Assembly (NCBI GenBank): GCA_002410715.1
Contig: DHOG01000116.1
Location: forward strand, 1 to 8,008
DNA: 8,008 nt
Direction of reading: 5' to 3'
Source of the DNA: Ruminococcaceae bacterium UBA5396
GTDB lineage: Bacteria > Bacillota > Clostridia > Oscillospirales > Acutalibacteraceae
Of the stretch, positions 1 to 5,676 are shown one piece after another. Under the pieces are notes generated by a model. It had not been told where the DNA came from, ran no database searches, and worked only from the letters and a program-made list of their open reading frames with translations. The position numbers and the translations under genes were made by a program. Position 1 is the first letter of the stretch. Every line of letters starts with the position of its first letter.

Positions 1-3000
1 AGCAGCTACCATTTCAAAGGTCTTGCCCGCGCCAACTTCGTGGGCAAGCAGAGTGTTTCCGCCGTATATGATGTGTGCAACAGCGTTGATCTGGTGTTCT
101 CTGAGTTCAATTGCCGGATTCATACCCACAAAGCTGATATGAGAGCCGTCGTATTCACGGGGGCGGTTTGAATTGAATTTGTCATTATAAATACGCACAA
201 GACGATTACGGCGTTCCGGGTCTTTCCATACCCAGTCACAAAACGCTGATTTTATCTGTTCCTGCTTGGCTTGCGCCAGCATGGTTTCCTTTTTGTTCAG
301 GACAGGGGTCCGTCTGCCATCTGCTTCCTCAATATAGTCAAAAACACGGATGTCTTTTAGGTTCAATGTTTCTTCAATGATTTTGTATGCATTAGCTCGA
401 TCAGTTCCATAAGTGTTGTATGCTCTGATATTACTCCGGTCACTGCTTTTGCCTTCGATATTCCACGCAGCGGTGTAAGGCATAAAATGCACCTTGATGT
501 TCCACTGCATATATCGAGGTGTTTCCAAAAGCTCGAAAACAAATTGCTGTACAATCTCCGGAGGTAGCCAAGTTGCACCCAATCTCACCGATATTTCCGA
601 TGCTGACAAGTCCTTTGGCTGCACTGCTTCAAGGGCTTTTACATTTATATCATACCGTCCGTCGGGGAAGGTTGCGGCCGCCGATTGGGCAAGCGCCAGT
701 TTTTCACGCACATTGCCGGAAAGATACTCATCGGCGGTTACATACAGCTTGCTAGACTCAGTGGCGCTGCCGATGTTGAAAAAGATGACTCCCTCCAGCT
801 CTTTTGCCAGAGTCTCTTCGCTCTTGCCTGTAAGTCCACTCATATAGGGTAAATCCACCCGCGCCCGTTCACCCAAGGATACAGCAAGGGCTTCAGAAGC
901 GGTATCTACATGGGTTATCTCAATTTTGGGTCGTATAGTGCGTCTCTGAAACATATCGGCTTTGTGTAATAGATTGCCGTCCTCGTCTAGCACCTCAAGT
1001 GCGCCCAAAAGTGGGTAGCTGCTGTCTGAACCGAACACGGATACATTAGCACGGCTACTGATTAAACCGTATTTCTTCGTAAAGCTGTCGTAAAGGCGGT
1101 TTAGCTTTGCCTGCTCTGATTCAATATCATTGTTGGAATAGTCCTCTGTTTGGTATTCAATCAGGGTGCGGACGCAATCCCGAATGCCAATCATGCCTTT
1201 AATTCGGTTTTCAGCGGTGGCGGATATTTCCTGTGGTATCATGCGACTGTCCTCACGGAAATATATCCTGCCGTCTACCAGTGCATAGGAAAAGTTACGG
1301 ACAGACGGGTCGGCGGGAATGGAGTTATCTTCTTCCTGTTCAGCTTCAACACGCTCATACTCTGTGATTTCAGCATGGATATTCTGAATGGCTTCATCCA
1401 ACAAATCGGATAATTCAAGATCGGGATATGGCATACAGGTGGTGCTGTTCTCATTGCCATACATCCGTGTTCCACTCTCTCTGCCCATTGTACCAAGCAT
1501 CATTTCAGGGTTACGGGCAAAATAAGCGTTGACGGTGATATATTCGTCGGGGTTTCCCGCATCCTCAATTTGATCAAGATGAAGCCATTCTGCCGAGGCT
1601 GAATCGGAAGCAAGGTCAATCTGTCGATCCCGCTTTTGCAGGAAGATAATATCGGTGGTAACCTGTGTTCCGGCATTGGCAAGAAAAGCATTGTTCGGTA
1701 AACGGATAGCACCCAAAAATTCAGCTCTCTGTGCGATATATTTCCGCACGGCAGGGTTTTGCTTATCCAGTGTCCAGCTTGAAGTGACAAAAGCAATGAG
1801 TCCACCCGGTCTGACTTTATCCAAAGTTTTTGCAAAAAAGTAATCATGGATGTGGAATTTATACTTGTCGAACTTTTTATCAATTACTCCATAACTTCCA
1901 AAAGGTACATTTCCAATTGCAAGGTCAAAAAAGCTGTCAGGAAGTGCTGTTTTCTCAAAGCCTTGTATGGCGATACTGTTCTTTTGATAAAGCTGCTGGG
2001 CAATCCGTCCGGTTATGGGGTCAATCTCAATTCCATAAACCTTGCTGTTCGCCATGCTGTCAGGCAAAAGCCCTTGAAAGTTTCCGACACCGCAACCGGG
2101 GTCGAGGATATTTCCTGTGTGGAATCCCATGTTTTCTATGGCTTGGTACATCGCCTTGATAACCACCGGGCTGGTGTAGTGGGCATTGAGTACAGTTGAG
2201 CGGGCAGCTTCGTATTCCTCGGATTGGAGTGCGTTTTTAAGTTCTAAATACTCATCAGCCCATGAGTTGTTCTTTTCATCAAAGGCTTGTGGGAGACTGC
2301 CCCAACCGACATAACGGGAAAGGATTTCCTGCTGCTGGGCATTGGCAAGAGTACCGCTCATCTCTAACTCGTGAAGTAGATAAATCGCATCCATATTGGC
2401 ACGAAATTTTGCCTTTGCCCCGCCATGACCGAGGTCATCGTCCGTAATTTTGAAGTTGCGTCGCTCTGACATGGGTACATTGGGGAATGCATCAAAATAG
2501 TTGACACGGGTAGGCTTCTTTTTCTGCTCCCATGTAGGGATAATTGTGGTTTCATCCTGCGTTTGCTCCGATTGCTCCGTTTCATCTCGAATGGGCGTAT
2601 ACAGGCGAATAAACTCTAGGGATTCGCTCCGGAAGATGGGGAATCCTAAGCCATTTTGAAAAGTAATATCCCGTAAGCTGACTTTGTTCAATTCTTCATT
2701 CACGGAATCTACAACGAACAGTCGCCCTTGAATTTCATAGCAATCACCAATTCGAGGAATATATGGATCAGGTTTTTCCAGACGCCCTGAGTCTGATTCC
2801 TGTTCTAAGCTTTCATCATGTTCTAAAAGTTCATCTTCAATTAAGTCGGTTTCAATCTTCAAATGATCATTCATAGGGTTTTCACGGATTTTAAGGTCAA
2901 ACTCTTCACGAGAAAATTCGGCATTGATAATGGGACACCTTGTGTCAAATAGTTTTACTACCGTATCATCGAAAGACAACACTTCATACTCATGGGAGCC

Positions 3001-4752
3001 GATATATACACTGTCACCCAAATGGTACTCATACCGATATTCTTTTGTGTCGGCAGGAGTCGGCTCTTGATTCAGAATCTCACGAGCAGCAATACGCTCA
3101 GCGGCTTCTCGCTGTTTCTCCTCCTGTTGTTCCAGCCATGTGGGGTAAAAGGATGATTCGCGGGGGTTCAGGTAACGATCAGCAGAAATAAGTTTACCGA
3201 TTCGTTTGGCTGCTTGTGCCCAGTTTAGAAAAGTAGTGGCTTTCTGCTTATTTTCAGTGCCAAAGGTAATAGTAATGCCTTTAGAATCATAATCTTTGGC
3301 AATTCCAATTCCATATGCCGGGTGCGAGCCTCCGGTTCCGTACTCCTTTTTCAGAAAATCCGCATTTTCCTTGGTTGAAAGACTTTTTGCAAACTGCTCA
3401 TAAATACGGAATTTACCGTCTTGTACACCACTGCCTTGGCTTAATGCTTCGTCGATCGTTTCTTGCGGCATAGAAAAAGCGGAAGGTGTTTCGGCTGTTG
3501 CCGTTCCTTTCGCTTCTACTAACCTTTTTATTTGTTCTTCGGGGCTGGGGAACAGATTTAGCTGTATATCAGGTCGTTCAGAATTGTCTCTTCCACTCGG
3601 TTGCGGATACCCGTCATTTTGGCGATCCATGTCATCGGGTCGGATGCCTTCATCTGTTCCGTCACGCCCTCCGCTTTCGCCATCTGTGTTGATTGCCGTT
3701 CCAACCGTTCCATCGCTGTTTGTTCCACTTCTATCAGATGTGGGTTCAGCCCACCGTTCATCAGCAGACGAGAAAACAGTCCCTTGCGGTGGTTCCGGAG
3801 ATAATGGCGGCGCATCAACGCGTATCTGCCAAGCTCCGCCTCCGGTTCGTCCGGCAGGGATAGGTCGGGTATCTTGTATCCATTCACTTCGCTGTAAGTC
3901 AAAGTTTTCATAAACGAAACTCCTCTCTGTATTTGTTACACCTTTATTATCTATATTTCTTTCGGGATTTGCAAAGGTGCCAATTCTATTTGTTTCGGCT
4001 TTTTGCAGATTGAGGACAGTGGAGGCAATTTCTCGGATTCCCATTTCAGCAATTGCAGAAGTGGCCGTTCCCAAAATGGTCATGGTGTCGGGGGTATTGA
4101 AATTGCGGATTGGTTGAAAGTCATCCGCCTCAAAATAATCTGTTGGATTAATGCCGCACCGTGCCATCAGCATGAACGAAACACTATATACAAGCGAATT
4201 GCGGTAAAGGACCTCAACATTCAACTCATCCAGTTCCTCTAAAAAACTGTTATCTCGGCAATCCAAAAGATCGTTCAGATAATCAGTTATATTATCAGAT
4301 ACAGCATTGTTTGCCGCTGCAATAATAGCACCGGATAACGTATCTTTTTCCGCAAGCTCACCAAAGGTGGATTCCAATGTTTCAATAACATCTGTCTCAT
4401 ATTCCGGTTTCATTTCCCACAGAGGAACCGAGCGTGAGCGACTGCTTGCATGGGTGTCGGATACATCAAAATAGTATTTAATTCGACGCTTGCCGGGATA
4501 ATCACGGTCAATCACCGCAATGCCCATAGCGCCTTTATTGACCCACCGCCCAAAATGATTATTCCATTTTTCAAGCTCCAGTACGGCAGTAGCCTTCGGT
4601 CTCTGTGCGTGAACAAGAACCTGTTCATCAAACGCCAATTTATAGTTTCGGCTTGCCGAATATAAAAAGCGCTGCCATTCGACAGCGCTTCGGGTAATCT
4701 GCTTTATACTATGGTCGTACATGGCAGTAATAAGCTGTAATTTTGTCGCCAA
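1..4752 (-). CDS. Giant DNA methylase / SNF2-type helicase protein of a mobile element, LtrC-like N-terminus (3' end outside window)
   Basis: Probably a multi-domain DNA-processing protein of a conjugative element, combining an N6-adenine methylase with an SNF2-family ATPase. I checked every codon in this frame from TTG 4752 to position 1: there is no stop in 1584 codons, and a TAA lies just upstream of the TTG. The TTG follows a perfect AAGGAGG by 10 bases. Residues 1 to about 280 resemble the LtrC-like N-terminus of such proteins ([12 protein letters not shown] near the start, then [16 protein letters not shown]). Residues about 330-395 are a Gly/Asp/Arg/Thr-rich, probably disordered linker. 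Residues 428 to about 540 form an accessory domain ([16 protein letters not shown]). RYVGWGS (813-819) and NAHYTSP (856-862) precede the methylase core: DPGCGVGNF (884-892) as the SAM-binding motif and NVPF (948-951) as the catalytic (N/D)PP(Y/F)-type motif, then [18 protein letters not shown] from about 1016. [13 protein letters not shown] and Walker [10 protein letters not shown] (1570-1578) open the helicase domain; the rest lies beyond position 1. Domain names come from recall. Confidence 0.93.
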   Translation of the reverse strand, partial: MATKLQLITAMYDHSIKQITRSAVEWQRFLYSASRNYKLAFDEQVLVHAQRPKATAVLELEKWNNHFGRWVNKGAMGIAVIDRDYPGKRRIKYYFDVSDTHASSRSRSVPLWEMKPEYETDVIETLESTFGELAEKDTLSGAIIAAANNAVSDNITDYLNDLLDCRDNSFLEELDELNVEVLYRNSLVYSVSFMLMARCGINPTDYFEADDFQPIRNFNTPDTMTILGTATSAIAEMGIREIASTVLNLQKAETNRIGTFANPERNIDNKGVTNTERSFVYENFDLQRSEWIQDTRPIPAGRTGGGAWQIRVDAPPLSPEPPQGTVFSSADERWAEPTSDRSGTNSDGTVGTAINTDGESGGRDGTDEGIRPDDMDRQNDGYPQPSGRDNSERPDIQLNLFPSPEEQIKRLVEAKGTATAETPSAFSMPQETIDEALSQGSGVQDGKFRIYEQFAKSLSTKENADFLKKEYGTGGSHPAYGIGIAKDYDSKGITITFGTENKQKATTFLNWAQAAKRIGKLISADRYLNPRESSFYPTWLEQQEEKQREAAERIAAREILNQEPTPADTKEYRYEYHLGDSVYIGSHEYEVLSFDDTVVKLFDTRCPIINAEFSREEFDLKIRENPMNDHLKIETDLIEDELLEHDESLEQESDSGRLEKPDPYIPRIGDCYEIQGRLFVVDSVNEELNKVSLRDITFQNGLGFPIFRSESLEFIRLYTPIRDETEQSEQTQDETTIIPTWEQKKKPTRVNYFDAFPNVPMSERRNFKITDDDLGHGGAKAKFRANMDAIYLLHELEMSGTLANAQQQEILSRYVGWGSLPQAFDEKNNSWADEYLELKNALQSEEYEAARSTVLNAHYTSPVVIKAMYQAIENMGFHTGNILDPGCGVGNFQGLLPDSMANSKVYGIEIDPITGRIAQQLYQKNSIAIQGFEKTALPDSFFDLAIGNVPFGSYGVIDKKFDKYKFHIHDYFFAKTLDKVRPGGLIAFVTSSWTLDKQNPAVRKYIAQRAEFLGAIRLPNNAFLANAGTQVTTDIIFLQKRDRQIDLASDSASAEWLHLDQIEDAGNPDEYITVNAYFARNPEMMLGTMGRESGTRMYGNENSTTCMPYPDLELSDLLDEAIQNIHAEITEYERVEAEQEEDNSIPADPSVRNFSYALVDGRIYFREDSRMIPQEISATAENRIKGMIGIRDCVRTLIEYQTEDYSNNDIESEQAKLNRLYDSFTKKYGLISSRANVSVFGSDSSYPLLGALEVLDEDGNLLHKADMFQRRTIRPKIEITHVDTASEALAVSLGERARVDLPYMSGLTGKSEETLAKELEGVIFFNIGSATESSKLYVTADEYLSGNVREKLALAQSAAATFPDGRYDINVKALEAVQPKDLSASEISVRLGATWLPPEIVQQFVFELLETPRYMQWNIKVHFMPYTAAWNIEGKSSDRSNIRAYNTYGTDRANAYKIIEETLNLKDIRVFDYIEEADGRRTPVLNKKETMLAQAKQEQIKSAFCDWVWKDPERRNRLVRIYNDKFNSNRPREYDGSHISFVGMNPAIELREHQINAVAHIIYGGNTLLAHEVGAGKTFEMVAA
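3558..3911 (-). CDS. tnpV: TnpV-family transposon protein, nested out of frame inside the giant gene
   Basis: A complete 117-residue ORF matching the usual length and layout of TnpV proteins of Clostridia transposons and conjugative elements. The N-terminal [20 protein letters not shown] is followed by a basic [11 protein letters not shown] stretch, a central [18 protein letters not shown], then [16 protein letters not shown] and the typical ending NDLIYS. I recall all of these as TnpV hallmarks. The biochemical role of TnpV is not established; a small DNA-binding accessory protein is a guess. ATG at 3911 has a GAGAGGAG ribosome binding site 8 bases upstream. The whole gene overlaps codons 281-399 of the giant gene on the same strand, in a different frame, and both frames look like genuine members of their families. 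Locally the DNA appears more GC-rich than its surroundings. An alternative is that TnpV is an unexpressed by-product of the linker sequence, but the ribosome binding site and full-length match argue against that. Confidence 0.8.
   Translation of the reverse strand: MKTLTYSEVNGYKIPDLSLPDEPEAELGRYALMRRHYLRNHRKGLFSRLLMNGGLNPHLIEVEQTAMERLERQSTQMAKAEGVTEQMKASDPMTWIAKMTGIRNRVEETILNDLIYS
3920..3927 (-). promoter_or_regulatory. Internal ribosome binding site for the nested tnpV
   Basis: The minus strand reads GAGAGGAG with 8 bases to the ATG at 3911. It lies inside the giant gene, where it encodes part of Thr-Glu-Arg-Ser, so it does coding and possibly initiation work at once. Its good spacing supports independent translation of tnpV from the giant transcript. 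Confidence 0.65.
4667..4690 (-). terminator. Terminator-like hairpin inside the 5' end of the giant gene
   Basis: Read on the minus strand, AAGCGCTG, an 8-base loop and CAGCGCTT form a perfect 8 bp GC-rich stem, directly followed by TTTATATT, giving a run of five T's with the stem end. This has the form of an intrinsic terminator, yet it lies about 62 bases inside the coding sequence, at roughly codons 21-29, and is fully coding. If active it would act as an intragenic attenuator, masked when ribosomes follow the polymerase closely. The structure is visible; the function is inference. Confidence 0.45.
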
Positions 4753-4762
4753 TGGTGTGGTA

Positions 4763-4769
4763 CCTCCTT
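4763..4769 (-). promoter_or_regulatory. Ribosome binding site that fixes the TTG start of the giant gene
   Basis: On the minus strand this reads AAGGAGG, a perfect Shine-Dalgarno sequence, 10 bases before TTG at 4752. The frame has a TAA immediately upstream and no ATG until codon 11, so the non-standard TTG is the best start. The 55-base gap to the preceding gene shows no convincing promoter. Confidence 0.85.
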
Positions 4770-4807
4770 ATATTTTTCAGTGGGAACTAAAGGACATTTC
4801 GTAGCGT

Positions 4808-5323
4808 TCATCGTGCATTATCGCGATCTTGCCGCTGCTTATATACTTCGGTATGGTCATAGGATGTTCCGGTGCGTTCCGCATCAGCACGACGGAAGCA
4901 ATCTGTCCATGCGTCCGAACGGTTAGACCAATAATGCCCCCAGTCATATCCGGGACTATTTTTGCTTCCTTGCCATGTTACCCACGGCTGGACTGCGTCT
5001 GGATTATGTGCCAATACGAATACTTTATTACCGACAGGCATACGGTCAATAATCGTATACCCGTGAACGATCTCCGGCTCCGGGCAGGGTTCATAAATAT
5101 TTCCGTTTTTCTCCATACGTTCGGCAAACTCACAGATATGATACACGCTGTTCCCAACATCAACATGGCACTCACCATGGAATTTACATTTTCGCACCAA
5201 CTGTTCGCCGTTATTAAGTGTAATGGTAATGTATCCGCCGTCAGGGATACGGAAAAGCTCTTTATAATCGCTGTTTATAAAACGAATGTCCTTGCCTTCG
5301 GGGTTATAAATATTTTTCTTCAT
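4808..5323 (-). CDS. Conserved hypothetical mobile-element protein, 171 residues
   Basis: I recognise this as a type of small protein found beside giant methylase/helicase genes in Clostridia conjugative elements, but no function is known to me. It appears to have two parts. Residues 1 to about 80 begin MKKNIYNPEGKDIRFINSDY and include VGNSVYHICEFAERMEKNG. Residues about 85-150 hold VHGYTIIDRMPVGNKVFVLA, then an aromatic-rich stretch with AVQPWVTWQ, YDWGHYWSNRSDAW and DCFRRADAE. The tail is charged and short. There is no signal peptide or membrane segment, so it is probably cytoplasmic. The ATG at 5323 overlaps the stop of the upstream reading frame as ATGA, and GAGAGG lies about 11 bases upstream, which points to translational coupling. 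The giant gene follows 55 bases downstream on the same strand, so all three probably share a transcript. A minus-strand reading is preferred over the antisense 176-codon ORF because it has the ribosome binding site and operon context. Confidence 0.8.
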   Translation of the reverse strand: MKKNIYNPEGKDIRFINSDYKELFRIPDGGYITITLNNGEQLVRKCKFHGECHVDVGNSVYHICEFAERMEKNGNIYEPCPEPEIVHGYTIIDRMPVGNKVFVLAHNPDAVQPWVTWQGSKNSPGYDWGHYWSNRSDAWTDCFRRADAERTGTSYDHTEVYKQRQDRDNAR

Positions 5324-5579
5324 CTCATATCGTTCCTCTCTTTTTGGATCTCTTTTTGAATGGCTCCGTTCAGCTTTGCTTCAAGGTCTGCCATGTTATC
5401 ACGGCGCAGTTCAAAAATTCGGTTTGGCATTTCTCGGTTTGCTTCGGTAGCACGCTCTTTTTCTTTTCTCACAAGGTCTGCGATCCAAAAACATTCTTGC
5501 TTGGTTACAAGTATAAAAGCTTGCCGGAGATGGAAGTTTCCAATTCTCCGACAAGCTGAAATTTCGTGTATTTATTCAT
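5320..5579 (-). pseudogene. Small element gene broken by a frameshift (about 86 residues if restored)
   Basis: ATG 5579 lies 8 bases after AAGGAAGGA (5588-5596) and reads MNKYTKFQLVGELETSISGK and four more residues before TAA at 5505-5507. The frame that overlaps this stop is open from about 5573 to TGA 5320 and continues plausibly as VTKQECFWIADLVRKEKERA, then a charged, probably helical tail with PNRIFELRRDNMADLEAKL and ending ERNDMR. It has no start codon of its own near the join. The span is 260 bases, one short of 87 codons, as expected for a one-base loss near 5505-5515. The downstream stop overlaps the next gene's ATG (ATGA), showing that the second part belongs to the operon. I recognise no function. 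Possible readings are a true pseudogene, a sequencing or assembly error, programmed -1 frameshifting (I see no standard slippery heptamer), or restart at the internal ATG of MPNRIFEL. Confidence 0.6.
5518..5557 (-). repeat. Long inverted repeat (hairpin) with U-rich 3' flank, inside the broken gene
   Basis: On the minus strand the arms 5557-5538 and 5535-5518 pair over about 18 bp: 13 bp from AGCTTGTCGGAGA (one G-U wobble), a 2-base bulge, then 5 bp, around a very small loop. The 3' arm runs straight into TTTATACTTG, so the arrangement resembles an intrinsic terminator. It sits about 22 bases after the start codon and just before the frame break. Hairpin and U-run are visible; a role in attenuation, or in causing a polymerase or replication slip at the break, is inference. 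Confidence 0.55.
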
Positions 5580-5587
5580 ACCTAAAA

Positions 5588-5596
5588 TCCTTCCTT
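5588..5596 (-). promoter_or_regulatory. Ribosome binding site of the broken small gene
   Basis: The minus strand reads AAGGAAGGA, 8 bases before ATG 5579. It supports 5579 as the true start even though the frame closes after 24 codons. The region between here and the terminator shows no convincing -35/-10 pair. Confidence 0.65.
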
Positions 5597-5620
5597 CATT
5601 GTGTTGTAATGTAAAGACGA

Positions 5621-5652
5621 AACCCGTCCGCAAATTGTATTGCGAACGGGTT
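5621..5652 (-). terminator. Rho-independent terminator of the secreted-protein gene
   Basis: The minus strand reads AACCCGTTCGCAA, a 6-base loop, then TTGCGGACGGGTT: a 13 bp stem with one G-U wobble, 25 bases after the stop codon at 5677. The following TTCGTCTTT is only moderately U-rich. The opposite strand has a weaker T tract. It separates the secreted-protein gene from the operon downstream, although no clear promoter follows, so some read-through may feed the later genes. Confidence 0.75.
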
Positions 5653-5676
5653 CATCTCGTTATAAGCTATGCTCAC

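Larger units (their letters stand above)
5580..5676. other. Intergenic region between the secreted-protein gene and the element operon
   Basis: This is the longest non-coding stretch in the window. It holds the terminator hairpin and the ribosome binding site of the broken small gene. I looked for a minus-strand promoter and found only a weak TTTACA-like box near 5608-5613 with no good -10 at the right distance, so I do not call one. Confidence 0.5.

Noticed and set aside
494..847. Plus-strand ORF of 117 codons
   Set aside because: It is antisense to the well-supported giant gene and has Ser-rich, unstructured composition typical of a reverse-strand shadow.
1500..1883. Minus-strand ORF of 127 codons
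   Set aside because: It lies in another frame across the methylase core of the giant gene (just past NVPF), has no family likeness and no ribosome binding site, unlike the nested tnpV.
3558..3911. tnpV insertion disrupting the giant gene
   Set aside because: The giant frame passes through without a stop or shift and its residues there look typical of the family, so this is not a simple disruption.
4829..5359. Plus-strand ORF of 176 codons opposite the 171-residue gene
   Set aside because: It is antisense to a gene with a ribosome binding site and ATGA coupling, its own start lacks a good ribosome binding site, and the protein resembles no family I know. It is a shadow.
5505..5579. Programmed -1 frameshift at the small gene
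   Set aside because: I found no X XXY YYZ slippery heptamer in the overlap before the stop, so a base loss or sequence error is simpler; kept only as an alternative.
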